This document shows, piece after piece, positions 32,860 to 42,299 of a stretch of 64,000 nucleotides of DNA. Positions within the stretch are counted from its first letter, which is position 1. Each line of letters starts with the position of its first letter. The stretch is from positions 13,738,505 through 13,802,504 of the forward strand of contig OY783195.1 of assembly GCA_963678675.1 (NCBI GenBank), read 5' to 3'. The DNA comes from Xiphydria camelus (lineage: Eukaryota > Arthropoda > Insecta > Hymenoptera > Xiphydriidae). Below the pieces are notes generated by a model. The model saw nothing but the letters and a program-made list of their open reading frames with translations, searched no databases and was not told the DNA's origin. The position numbers were made by a program, and so were the translations under genes.

Positions 32860-33764
32860 GGGGGATGTCGTCAGGGTTGGCCATAGTTTTGACTTTTGCC
32901 CATAATTTCTATGTAAAAAAGAATTCTTATAGTTACTGCGCATTCTTAGAAAGGTCCGGGAAAAAGAAAACCTTTCCGAGATATTACGAATTGCTTGAAT
33001 GAAAAATTAAAAAGTAATGTATATTTTTTTTAAATTAGAAATACTGTCAAGGTTGGCCAACCGCTGAAAATCGACGAAATATAGGCGCCAAATTATTTTG
33101 AATCGCAGTTTTGACAAATGAACTAGCTGTTCGTCATTTTCGTGCACCTGAAATGCACTTCTCTTTTGCATTCAATGCATGCAACGGAATTATTACTATT
33201 CAAGCGATGAGGCATCGCTTCCAAACAGATGAGGCAAAAGTCCTCGTCTTCATCCGAAGAGGGCTTTTTCAGCACTTTTTTGGGTGGACGACCTCGTTTT
33301 GCTGGTGTTTCTGTTGTAATAGCGTTGTTATTACCCTGAAAAGAAAAAAAATCACGGTGGCCAACCCTGACTACACAAATGGTCCAACCTTGACGACAAG
33401 CACCAGAGCCACATCGCATCACACCACAGCCAAACTGGTTATCAAATTGAATTATCCCCTTGGTTTATTCCTAAAAGATAACCATATGACACACTTATTT
33501 GCTTACCTCGACGATTGCATGTTTTAGCTTCAAGTTCTGATACCGTATTCACTGATACTAGAAAACTTTTTTCGTCTTTCCCAAGCCACTGAGTGCACAA
33601 CACGTTTTACTTCCACGCTTCAAACTCGGCGTTGCCACGAAATGTTTGCTGTTACCAATAGAAGTTTTACCACTCTTGAAAATAGTTGAAACTAGTTTTA
33701 TAAGGTGAAATATCGCAAATGGCCGACCTAGACGACAGGCCGACCCTGACGACAAGCCCCTGCA
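32860..33764. mobile_element. pogo-like derivative, TA-flanked, keeping a zinc-finger C terminus
   Basis: TIRs share TGTCGTCAGGGTTGGCC (left) and its near-inverse (right, ending TGCA); TA flanks at 32858-32859 and 33765-33766. The GTCAGGGTTGGCC word recurs several times in both orientations inside (near 32870, 33046, 33358, 33375, 33725, 33740). At 905 bp it lacks a catalytic domain but holds the zinc-binding C terminus at 33123-33422. Confidence 0.6.
33123..33422 (-). pseudogene. PHD/RING-like zinc segment from a transposase C terminus
   Basis: After a basic AT-hook-like stretch (AKRGRPPKKVLKK, about residues 40-52) and an acidic run comes DFCLICLEAMPHR and CIECKREVHFRC (about 61-95), a Cys/His pattern as in PHD- or RING-type fingers found at the end of many pogo-type transposases. 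The first 30 codons lie in repeat words shared with the element end. No catalytic domain is nearby. It could in principle be expressed as a small DNA-binding protein, but this is a fragment. Confidence 0.45.
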
Positions 33765-34639
33765 TAAAAAGAGTTCATATAATGTGTTTTAAAATGTGTC
33801 CTAGTCTTCTGTCACTTAAAGGGTTAAGGCTTAAGAAAATCTTCATACAAAAGAGGGCTGACCATGTGCTATGTGCGCATTTTTGGCACGGCACCCCGTA
33901 CAGCGGGAGTGTCACGGCGAACAGCGCGCTTATACCGAAAGGGTTAAATATGAGTGCCGACCCAGGGCAGGAGAGTGTGATTTCTAACCGGGAGATCAAA
34001 CTACGCTTTGTCGACCGACCCAACCAGGATCGGATACGCAGTACCCTGGCATCAAGTCGAACGATATAATAATGCCAGGAAAATCGAACGTTCGGAACTG
34101 GTCCTCAGTTGTGGGTGAAGCCCTTCTTCGCAATACAGTATGTATATATCAGAAAACGTTACTGTAGTCGAACGCTAAGTCTGCGGAGAGCGCTCAGAAT
34201 TGGGATGGACTCGAGGTGGCAGTGAGTGTTTCAAATAAGTGCCCCCCCCCCCCCCCCACTCTGTTTGGGGGTTACGGGGTCTCTGAGCTGGGGGATCCAT
34301 ACCAAACCCTACCAAGGGTAGGGAGTATGGCATTCGTGCTAGTATGGGCGCTAATATGGGCGAAATCTCTAATTAAATTTTATCGATGCGCTGACGGTGA
34401 AGCTGTTGTAAGCGCATTTTCAACAGTGAAGTTGGGGGAGGGGCGTATGTGCACTGCATCATGTAGCCTCTCCTTCGGCGGAACCAGACGCGCCTTGGAC
34501 TTAAGTCATAATGTCAGTCAATACTTATGCCGTCAATCTATCATTGATCGGCGGGGCAAGTATAGGCAAATTAGGCCACACCCGCCATGACTATCCTGAG
34601 CGGAATGCCCTGTATACATAGAATATTCTATGGATACGT

Positions 34640-35300
34640 CATCATCATCATAAAGTTATCAGTCCTAAGACTGGTTTGATACCATTCTCTATCTTTTCCT
34701 GTCCTCCGCTAGTCTTTTCATTTCCCTGTATTTCGAACAACCTACGTCCTTAATGATTTGCGAAATGTAGTCTAACCGCGGCCTACCTACCTCTCTCTTT
34801 TTTCCCGTTTCTGCTTCTAAGATGTCTCTTAGCAGTCCCTCATGTCTCACTATATGGCCTATCAGCTGATCCCTTCTTTTCTTTATATTTTTCCAGAGCC
34901 GCCGGTTTTCCTCTATTTTCCTCAAGACTTCTTCATTTGTGATTTTCTCGGTCCATTTTACTTTTAGCATTCTTCTATAGCACCACATTTCGAAGCTGTC
35001 TAATTTTTTCCTTTCTACCATTCCTATCGTCCAAGATTCGCACCCATACAAAGCTGTACTCCACACGTATGTTTTGAGAAATTTTTTCCTACTCTCTAGG
35101 CTGACGTTTTTTGAGCATAGTAGCTTCTTTTTCAGATTAAAAGCCTGTTTTCCTTGCGCTATTCTTTGTTTGACGTCTTTTAGGCTCTTTCCATCTGTCG
35201 TTATTTGGCTACCTAGATAGCAAAACTGCTGTACTTCTTCTACGCTTTCGTCGCCTATATTTATTCTAGTTTTACTCTTACGTTTTTAATACGTATATAT
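34640..35300 (-). pseudogene. LINE retrotransposon 3' end (5'-truncated)
   Basis: On the - strand the reverse-transcriptase C-terminal region is readable: a piece before 35070 (EVQQFCYLGSQITTDGKS, SRKKFLKTYVWSTALYGCES) and then WTIGMVERKKLDSFEMWCYR, RRMLKVKWTEKITNEEVLRK and GHIVRHEGLLRDILE. It ends in a (TGA)n tail. An 11-bp duplication TATGGATACGT at 34629-34639 and 35301-35311 brackets it, marking target-primed insertion of a truncated copy. The clade is probably RTE- or CR1-like; I cannot decide which. Catalytic RT and endonuclease are missing. Confidence 0.8.
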
Positions 35301-35311
35301 TATGGATACGT

Positions 35312-35700
35312 GTATAATGATATTTATCCGATTCATTATATTTGGAAAAATGTAATAAAAATTAAATGTAATTACTTTTAACTACTTTTTTCTGGCCTTT
35401 CTTTATGATTTATACACTTTTGCGATATTTTCATTGCTATGTTGCTTTATTTGATGAATTTAAATTTTCGTTGGATGTTGTTGAGTTTGAACTTGCTATC
35501 TTCTGGGAGTCAATCTGTCACCTTAACACTGAGCTATCTGTAACATTGATACCATACATGGAACAACTAGAATATTTGAATTACCCCGATTTTTATTATA
35601 GATACTTGAAATTAAACGGGGATTTTCTGGGATTATATTTCTGTAATCGCTTTTATAGTGCCCACATACTATCAAGAGGCAACTGTATAATTACTCGCAC
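35312..35700. other. Gene-free stretch with one unassigned frame
   Basis: A 109-codon + strand frame at 35405-35734 runs into the TIR of the next element and has no recognisable domain; the part before 35690 could be an exon but I found no convincing splice sites. Confidence 0.3.
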
Positions 35701-36085
35701 TAGGGGAATGTGGGGTAAAGTGGGGAGCGGGTAATTGTCAATAATTCGCGTGCAGAACAGCGATATCTAACAAAAACAGTATGAACTTAGTTAACAAAGT
35801 GCCCTGGTGTAGTTTTGGACGTTGCAGCTCAGTCTGACATTACATAGCGAAGTTATGGAACACAGACCTAGTTTTTTGGCCTTGATGTAAGAATCTTCTG
35901 TTATTACAACATAAGTAAGTAATGAAAGAATGTTTCTGCACCAAAATTAGATACATGGTGTTGAAGGGAATTCTTTAGAGAACAAATACAGCCTAAAATG
36001 GTATCGTAATGTTGATTTATGATCAAATAACGAACTGTGTAGGAGGGGTAAGATGTACAGAGCGCGAATAAACTAGGAACTAAGG

Positions 36086-36091
36086 TTTATT
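36086..36091 (-). promoter_or_regulatory. Polyadenylation signal in the LTR
   Basis: AATAAA on the - strand, about 50 bases before the LTR end; the same signal is at 41446-41451 in the other LTR. It would place the R/U5 border close to the LTR end. Confidence 0.55.
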
Positions 36092-36424
36092 CGTGATCTG
36101 GAATACAAAATGGTAGCGTAAGCGTGTGGAAAGGGAAGATCCCAGGAGGGATCGAGCTCGGAGAAGCGTCGGAGGGGGCTGCCGGTCGGGCAGCTCGTAG
36201 GCGGTGCGGGTCGTCCTCAGGAACGGCTGCGTCGGTCCTGGCGTGCCGGAACTGCTCGAAGGCGGTGCGGGTCGTCCTCAGGAACGGCTGCGTCGGTCCT
36301 GGCGTGCCGGGGGCTGCTCGCGTCCCGAGAATCGTCGTCAGGCCGGAGGCGAAGGTGACTCGTCCACGAAGAGGGTCGCCGGGTAGGCGAGGTGACGTGA
36401 GAACGTCGGCTGGGGCGGCGAGGA

Positions 36425-36718
36425 CGCTAGGGTGTTCGCGGAGCGAAAACTGCCGCTAGCGAACCTCAAGCTGGGACGGCGTAGGGCCGTCAGAGATCTG
36501 CGCGCGAGAGGGTGTTCGCTGAGCGAAGACTTCCCTCTCGGTTGCTCGAGAGTCGATCGGTGAACCACGAGAGCTGCGATGTTCGCTGAGCGAAAACTGT
36601 CGCCGCTCGTGTGGAGGCCGTTCGACTACTAGGGTGTTCGCTGAGCGAAAACTTCCCTAGGGCGTTCGACTGAGACTTCCGAGGGATAGTGGTGTTCGCT
36701 GAGCGAAAACTTCCACTA
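36425..36718 (-). promoter_or_regulatory. Five stem-loops with shared loop and covarying stems (3' LTR)
   Basis: On the + strand each unit has a 20-nt core close to TGTTCGCTGAGCGAAAACTT, enclosed by complementary stems whose sequence differs from unit to unit: CGCTAGGG/CCGCTAGCG (36425-36461), CGAGAGGG/CCCTCTCG (36505-36540), GAGCTGCGA/TCGCCGCTC (36571-36608), CTAGGG/CCCTAG (36629-36660) and TAGTGG/CCACTA (36687-36718). Within the core TTCGC and GCGAA form an inner 5-bp stem. Conservation of the loop with compensating stem changes indicates selection for structure. They lie just downstream of the TATA-like box in element orientation, so would be in the RNA leader and in R. Function is not known to me. 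Confidence 0.85.
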
Positions 36719-36761
36719 CCGTGACTCGAGATGGTCTGGCGGCGATGGCTCGCCGGCCGTC

Positions 36762-36768
36762 TAATATA
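36762..36768 (-). promoter_or_regulatory. TATA-like box in the LTR
   Basis: TATATTA on the - strand, about 170 bases into the LTR. Transcription would then begin near 36740, right before the stem-loop array. Also at 42122-42128 in the 5' LTR, which would drive the element. Confidence 0.5.
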
Positions 36769-36934
36769 CCCCGTTTGCGGACCTTGCCGAAAGCCCGCTG
36801 ATGACCGATGACCGTTAGGTCCTCGGATGACGCGTCCTAACTACCTGCGCGTCCCTTATGACGCGCTCGGGGCTGTCTCCAACCCTTGAATCGTCGGCAG
36901 GCTGACGCATGCCGACTCGGCTGCGATCCACGCG

Positions 36935-39900
36935 TTACAATCTCCCCCTCTGGACCTGACGGCGTCCCGACGAAGGTCCAGGATCCTGCGTGGATGGCTG
37001 CACCGCTTGCTTGCGGGGACGTCCTCTTTTCCGTAGTGGTCGTACCGGTGCAGGTGGTTCTTCTTTTTCGGAGCCGTGGTATGGTGTTAAAGCTGACGTA
37101 TGATAGAGTCCCATGCTTTGTGTAGGTGCATCAGGACTGGCTACTTCGTAACTGGTAGAACCTTTTTGTTGCAATATGATGTAAGGTCCATCTCTTCTTG
37201 GAGCCAGCTTGGCACTGACCTGGCGTTTTCCTTGGCTAAGGGTATGGGAGGTGACCCATACTCGATCTCCAGGTGTATAATGTGGTCCTGGTCGTCGATT
37301 TTTGTCGGCCTGTTGCTTGCGCCGATCTTGTTGTTGCTCATGAGTTTCGCGGGCTAGTCGTAGTGTGTTAGCGAGTCTCCGAAGTTGTGGAGTGATCTCT
37401 TCGATGAAATTTTCTGATTCTACGATGTTGCGGAGATCCCTAGTGACGTCATCGGGAGTTCGTAATTCCCTGGCGAATGTTAGGTATGCGGCCGTGTACC
37501 CGGTGCTGCTGCAGCGTGCTGTGTTCATCGCGAACCTGATGGCGGGTAGATTGGAAGCCCATTCTGCATGATTTCCTTCGGCTAGCATTGCTAACCGGGG
37601 TTTCAAGTCCCGGTTTTTTCTTTCCACCGGATTTGCCTCCGGGTGGTACACTGGTGTAAAATTCTGTTGAATTCCTAGGCAATATGTGAGGTGCTGCATG
37701 ATTGCGCTAATGAATTGAGTCCCGTTGTCTGTCAATATTCTTCGGGGCGTTCCATAGCGCAGGAACACTTCATTAAGTAGTGTGTCGGCGCATGCTTTGG
37801 CGCTGGCCTCCTGTAAGGGAAAAAGTTCTACCCATCCCGTGGCGATGTCTTCCGCGATGAGTATCCAGCGATATCCCTCTTCTGTGGTCGGTAGTGGTCC
37901 GACGAGGTCGATGGATAAAATCTCGAACCTTTGTTTTAGTGGAGATGTTTGAACCAGGCCTGCTGGTTGCTGGTTGCTGGCTTTATACCTTTGGCAGTCT
38001 ACGCAGTTTTTGACGTAATCTGCGATGTATCGATTCATGCCCGTCCAATAGTAGCGTGAGCGTATCCTATGTGTGGTTCGCTCCGCTCCGTAGTGTCCTG
38101 CGGTCGGGGCATCATGGTATTGTTCTAGTATAACTCTTCTCAGCTGGGCCGGTATTACCAACTGCGGTTCATCTGCTTCGCTATCGGGATGATGACGATG
38201 AAGTATTCCGTTTGAAAGTAGGTAACCTCTTGATGTCCATCGAACGAAGTCCTCACTGGGGTCTTCTTTCTCGAAGCAGTCGATTATCTTCTTTATTTCC
38301 TCGTCGGCTAGCTGCTGTTGTCGTATTTCTGCTGCTCCCATCCGAGGTAGATCAATTAGTAGTGCCGCGATATCATCTTTTGGTGCCGGTTCGCTATCTT
38401 GCGATATTGGTCTGGACAGCATATCGGCCAGGACATTCGTTCTTCCTGGCGTGTAGCATATCCGGATATTGTACGGCTGCAAGGATAAAGCCCATCGAGC
38501 TAATCGTCCGCTGGGTGATTTTAGGCTCATTAGCCATTTCAGCGGTTGGTGATCGGAGGCGACGGTGATCTCGCCTCCTTCAATATATCCTCTGAATTTA
38601 TTGACTGCCCATACGACCGCGAGTGCTTCTCTTTCCGTTGTGGAATAGTTCTGTTCGGCCGTGGTGAGTAGTCGGCTGGCGTATTCGACCGGGTGTTCTT
38701 CCGGTCCCTCCCCCTGGAGGAGAGCTGCCCCTATGGCCACTCCGCTGGCGTCTGACTTGATGCAATAGGGTTTCTCTGCATCTGCTTGTTGAAGAAGGGG
38801 GTCTGAAATTAATGCCTGTTTTAAGGCTCGAAAGGCGGTTACTTGTTCCTCCTTCCATATCCACTCAGCGTTCTTCTTTGTAAGGCGAGTGAGCGGTTCT
38901 GCTATTTTCGCGAAGTCCTTTATAAATCGCCGGTACCAGGAGCATGTTTGCAAGAACGAGATTAATTGCTTGCTGTTCCTTGGTGGGGGCATCTCTTCAA
39001 TGGCCGCCACTTTTTCAGGAGCCGTCCTTAATCCTTCCGGAGTGATGAGGTGGCCCAGGTATCTTACCTGTGCGCAGCAGAAATGACTCTTCTTCCGGTT
39101 GATTCTTAATTTGAAGAATTGCAACCTCTGGAAGACGGCTGTTATATCCTCCAAGTGCCGTGAGAAGGTAGCGGATAGAATGATCAGATCGTCCAAATAG
39201 GCTAGTACGACACGCTCTCCGAGTCCTCGGCGTAAATGATCCATTGTTCTCTGGAAGGTGGCTGGTGCATTTTTGAGCCCAAATGGCATTCGTTTGAAGC
39301 GGTACGTGCCGAATGGTGTTGTAAATGCAGTCTTGTCTTTGTCTTCCGTCTTCATCTGGATTTGCCAATATCCAGACTGGAGATCCAATGTCGTCATGTA
39401 CCTTGTGCTCTTGGCGGCGTGCAACAGGTCATCCATTCTAGGTAATGGATAAGCATCGGTCACTGTTACTGCGTTGAGTTGACGGAAGTCGACGCAGACT
39501 CGTATGCTGCCATCCTTTTTTGGGATAAGCACTACTGGGGCTGCCCATGGAGATTCACATTCCTCAATAATGTCATCCTGTAACATTTTGGTGAGTTCCG
39601 CCATTAATACCTTTTTCCGTTGCGGCGATAGACGGTACGGAGGAACCGCCACGGGGGCATGGTTTGCCGTGTTGATGTGGTGTTCCGCCTGGTCTGTCGG
39701 TGGGCCTGTTGGCTCGAAGAGACTGGCGTAGTCTCTCAGTACTCTGTTTATTTGACTTCTCTCTTCTTCATCTAGTTCCATAGCCTCGTCCGGTCGTAGA
39801 ATGACATCAACCGATGCCAGGTCGATCCTCTCATAGTCTCCTTGTCTGACATTGGTTGCTGTTTGGTAGCATCGATCGAAGAGTTCGTCCAGATAGTCGT

Positions 39901-41296
39901 CTGGTTCGGTCCTTTGAGGGGAGGCGGGTAAGGGGCTGAGTGCCTTTGGAATCTCTATCAGATCCGACCAAAGGTTGACTTCTTCGGCCGCCTCACTCAT
40001 TGTTGTCAACACCTCTTTAGTTTGGGACGAGGAAACTGATTTCCCGGGCGTCCTTTGGAAGTCGTGGCGTTGTTGGGGATCCGTATTGAACCACCAAGTT
40101 TGTTGCGGAATGTCAATCACGATGCCGGCATTTTCTAAGAAGTCTACTCCTAGTAGCGTGTGGTTATGCTTGGCGTCTGGCAAAACGATGAGCTTTGTAG
40201 GAATTCGTCGTCCTTGCAGCCGTATGACCACGCTGGTAATTGGTACTTCCTGGAGCTGAGGGTTCCCGTCCGCGAGGGTGATCTGCTTGACCACTTTGGA
40301 GAACTTCCGCCCTTTTTCCAGCAAAGCTTGAAAAAGACTGTAGCTGGCAACGCTCGCTCTTGCGCCTGTGTCGATGCAGGCGCTGCCGACTAATCCCTCG
40401 ATTGAAATTTGGATGGTCGGACGTTGGTGCGAAACGTCGGTGTTTATGGCGCAGAAGTCCAATTGTGCCACGTCTGCTTTGCTCGGGTTGCAGGTAGGAC
40501 ACTTACTCCTTACAACTCCCGGGCGTTTGCAGCCATAGCATTGTATTGTTGAGGGTTCCTCCTTTACTCGTGTTGCTAGTGCTTTTTTCCGGCGGCAGCT
40601 TTCTTCGGTATGACCGAAGCGATTACATATTTCGCATCGTGGTCTTACTTTCTCCGTTTTACACTTTTTGACCTCCGTATTATTTTCTTCTTGAGGTGCT
40701 GACTTCACTATATTGTTAGATAGCTCCCGATCAATCTCTTCTACTTCGCGGGCCTTGCGTAGTAGATCCTGGAACGTGGTTACTACGTCTCGAGGAACTT
40801 TTTCCCGGATCCGTCGTCGTAATAGACCGAATACTAGATCTATTTGCTGGCGTTCCGGTAGCCGATATGGTAATTCTGCCAGCATAGCTCGTGCCTTGCA
40901 GATGAAAATGTCCGTGGTTGTTTCGTTATCCTGCCTCCGTTGGAAGAGGTCCACGAAGACTTGATGCGCCAACCTTCTTGGACAAAAGGCGGTCCGAAGG
41001 AGATCCATTGCTTCTGCCCAAGTTCCTGCGTTCTCCTTGGTACCTCGCCACCACGTGGCTGCGACATCTTGCAGGAGGAGTGGCAGACCCTTTAGTGCGT
41101 CTGCATCGCTGATCTCGCTCACCTCTTTAAAAATGGTGGACGCCGTGATAAATTCTTCGACCTTGTCGCGGTTTCTGGTTCCATTGTATCTGGACGTGCA
41201 CTTGGCGAAGCTGGTTCGTCTTCTTTCCTGCTGCTGTGGTATGTTGATCCTCTCGAGCAGCATCGTGAGCTGCTCGTTTGTCATTTGGACCGCCAT
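36935..41296 (-). CDS. Gag-Pol polyprotein of Ty3 copy B
   Basis: One open frame of 1453 codons. Gag capsid (about residues 1-200, with FAKCTSRYNGTRNRDKVEEF), a CCHC knuckle and a degenerate one (CEICNRFGHTEESC, CYGCKRPGVVRSKC; about 220-270), aspartic protease (ACIDTGARASVAS, about 310), reverse transcriptase (TLDLQSGYWQI, AYLDDLIIL, about 625-700), RNase H (CIKSDASGVAIGAAL, about 840), integrase with HYGAERTTHR..CVDCQ, then LSIDLVGPLP, LTDNGTQF and NPVERKNRD as the D,D,E residues, and a proline/arginine-rich tail. All catalytic residues are present. The stop codon is formed by the first bases of the LTR (TG TAA), so the polypurine tract is translated. The start is the first ATG, about 100 bases after the primer-binding site. 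Likely functional. Confidence 0.95.
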   Translation of the reverse strand: MAVQMTNEQLTMLLERINIPQQQERRRTSFAKCTSRYNGTRNRDKVEEFITASTIFKEVSEISDADALKGLPLLLQDVAATWWRGTKENAGTWAEAMDLLRTAFCPRRLAHQVFVDLFQRRQDNETTTDIFICKARAMLAELPYRLPERQQIDLVFGLLRRRIREKVPRDVVTTFQDLLRKAREVEEIDRELSNNIVKSAPQEENNTEVKKCKTEKVRPRCEICNRFGHTEESCRRKKALATRVKEEPSTIQCYGCKRPGVVRSKCPTCNPSKADVAQLDFCAINTDVSHQRPTIQISIEGLVGSACIDTGARASVASYSLFQALLEKGRKFSKVVKQITLADGNPQLQEVPITSVVIRLQGRRIPTKLIVLPDAKHNHTLLGVDFLENAGIVIDIPQQTWWFNTDPQQRHDFQRTPGKSVSSSQTKEVLTTMSEAAEEVNLWSDLIEIPKALSPLPASPQRTEPDDYLDELFDRCYQTATNVRQGDYERIDLASVDVILRPDEAMELDEEERSQINRVLRDYASLFEPTGPPTDQAEHHINTANHAPVAVPPYRLSPQRKKVLMAELTKMLQDDIIEECESPWAAPVVLIPKKDGSIRVCVDFRQLNAVTVTDAYPLPRMDDLLHAAKSTRYMTTLDLQSGYWQIQMKTEDKDKTAFTTPFGTYRFKRMPFGLKNAPATFQRTMDHLRRGLGERVVLAYLDDLIILSATFSRHLEDITAVFQRLQFFKLRINRKKSHFCCAQVRYLGHLITPEGLRTAPEKVAAIEEMPPPRNSKQLISFLQTCSWYRRFIKDFAKIAEPLTRLTKKNAEWIWKEEQVTAFRALKQALISDPLLQQADAEKPYCIKSDASGVAIGAALLQGEGPEEHPVEYASRLLTTAEQNYSTTEREALAVVWAVNKFRGYIEGGEITVASDHQPLKWLMSLKSPSGRLARWALSLQPYNIRICYTPGRTNVLADMLSRPISQDSEPAPKDDIAALLIDLPRMGAAEIRQQQLADEEIKKIIDCFEKEDPSEDFVRWTSRGYLLSNGILHRHHPDSEADEPQLVIPAQLRRVILEQYHDAPTAGHYGAERTTHRIRSRYYWTGMNRYIADYVKNCVDCQRYKASNQQPAGLVQTSPLKQRFEILSIDLVGPLPTTEEGYRWILIAEDIATGWVELFPLQEASAKACADTLLNEVFLRYGTPRRILTDNGTQFISAIMQHLTYCLGIQQNFTPVYHPEANPVERKNRDLKPRLAMLAEGNHAEWASNLPAIRFAMNTARCSSTGYTAAYLTFARELRTPDDVTRDLRNIVESENFIEEITPQLRRLANTLRLARETHEQQQDRRKQQADKNRRPGPHYTPGDRVWVTSHTLSQGKRQVSAKLAPRRDGPYIILQQKGSTSYEVASPDAPTQSMGLYHTSALTPYHGSEKEEPPAPVRPLRKRGRPRKQAVQPSTQDPGPSSGRRQVQRGRL
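36940..36952 (-). promoter_or_regulatory. Polypurine tract of Ty3 copy B
   Basis: AGAGGGGGAGAT on the - strand, immediately before the 3' LTR and inside the last codons of gag-pol. Confidence 0.8.
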
Positions 41297-41380
41297 ACCT
41301 TCCGCTAGCCTCGCGCTTCTCCTGGGGGGGGACGTGGTGGGTTTAGGATTCTACCCGGAAGTTGGGTGAGGATTCTACCC

Positions 41381-41395
41381 GGAAGTTGGGCGCCA
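41381..41395 (-). promoter_or_regulatory. Primer-binding site of Ty3 copy B (tRNA-Lys type)
   Basis: TGGCGCCCAACTTCC on the - strand, two bases after the 5' LTR. TGGCGCCCAAC is the usual complement of a lysine tRNA 3' end. Upstream, ATTCTACCCGGAAGTTGGG is tandemly repeated (41348-41391 on the + strand). Confidence 0.75.
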
Positions 41396-41397
41396 GT

Positions 41398-42299
41398 TGT
41401 AGGAGGGGTAAGATGTACAGAGCGCGAATAAACTAGGAACTAAGGTTTATTCGTGATCTGGAATACAAAATGGTAGCGTAAGCGTGTGGAAAGGGAAGAT
41501 CCCAGGAGGGATCGAGCTCGGAGAAGCGTCGGAGGGGGCTGCCGGTCGGGCAGCTCGTAGGCGGTGCGGGTCGTCCTCAGGAACGGCTGCGTCGGTCCTG
41601 GCGTGCCGGAACTGCTCGAAGGCGGTGCGGGTCGTCCTCAGGAACGGCTGCGTCGGTCCTGGCGTGCCGGGGGCTGCTCGCGTCCCGGGAATCGTCGTCA
41701 GGCCGGAGGCGAAGGTGACTCGTCCACGAAGAGGGTCGCCGGGTAGGCGAGGTGACGTGAGAACGTCGGCTGGGGCGGCGAGGACGCTAGGGTGTTCGCG
41801 GAGCGAAAACTGCCGCTAGCGAACCTCAAGCCGGGACGGCGTAGGGCCGTCAGAGATCTGCGCGCGAGAGGGTGTTCGCTGAGCGAAGACTTCCCTCTCG
41901 GTTGCTCGAGAGTCGATCGGTGAACCACGAGAGCTGCGATGTTCGCTGAGCGAAAACTGTCGCCGCTCGTGTGGAGGCCGTTCGACTACTAGGGTGTTCG
42001 CTGAGCGAAAACTTCCCTAGGGCGTTCGACTGAGACTTCCGAGGGATAGTGGTGTTCGCTGAGCGAAAACTTCCACTACCGTGACTCGAGATGGTCTGGC
42101 GGCGATGGCTCGCCGGCCGTCTAATATACCCCGTTTGCGGACCTTGCCGAAAGCCCGCTGATGACCGATGACCGTTAGGTCCTCGGATGACGCGTCCTAA
42201 CTACCTGCGCGTCCCTTATGACGCGCTCGGGGCTGTCTCCAACCCTTGAATCGTCGGCAGGCTGACGCATGCCGACTCGGCTGCGATCCACGCGTTACA
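41398..42299 (-). repeat. 5' LTR of Ty3 copy B
   Basis: Same organisation as the 3' LTR; this copy should carry the active promoter. Confidence 0.93.
41785..42078 (-). promoter_or_regulatory. Five stem-loops with covarying stems (5' LTR)
   Basis: The same five units as in the 3' LTR, 5360 bp away (41785-41821, 41865-41900, 41931-41968, 41989-42020, 42047-42078), with no change in any stem or loop. Confidence 0.85.

Larger units (their letters stand above)
29744..34618. mobile_element. 4.9-kb element with ~150-bp TIRs beginning TATACRGGG
   Basis: The left end (CTCAGGATAGTCATAGCGGG, GTGTGGCCTAATTTGCC, GGCATAAGTATTGACTGACA) reappears inverted at 34540-34618. The inner parts next to the ends are GC-richer than the surroundings and have short frames without motifs. 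It contains further insertions: a tandem repeat (30590-30722), MITE 31101-31359, an element with a 129-bp array (31560-32690) and a pogo-like derivative (32860-33764). No transposase of its own can be read. Confidence 0.65.
36038..36939 (-). repeat. 3' LTR of Ty3 copy B
   Basis: In element orientation it starts TGTAACGCGTGGATCGCAGC at 36939 and ends at 36038 (CTTACCCCTCCTACA). It is GC-rich. It contains a TATA-like box, five stem-loops, a 65-bp direct repeat (GGTGCGGGTCGTCCTCAGGA near 36198 and 36263 on the + strand) and an AATAAA signal near the end. Confidence 0.93.
36038..42299 (-). mobile_element. Full-length young Ty3-type LTR retrotransposon (copy B)
   Basis: Two 902-bp LTRs (36038-36939, 41398-42299) differ at two sites by eye (near 36327/41687 and 36472/41832). 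ACTG is duplicated at 36034-36037 and 42300-42303. A primer-binding site, polypurine tract and one intact gag-pol frame lie between, all on the - strand. A structurally complete, recent insertion. Confidence 0.93.

Noticed and set aside
35405..35734. 109-codon + strand frame
   Set aside because: Its end lies in the TIR of an adjacent transposon and the rest has no domain that I recognise; an exon cannot be excluded but is not supported.
36124..36459. 111-codon + strand frame inside the LTR, and its copy at 41484-41819
   Set aside because: It is antisense to the retrotransposon, rich in Arg/Gly/Ala because of GC-rich LTR DNA, and includes a direct repeat. No domain.
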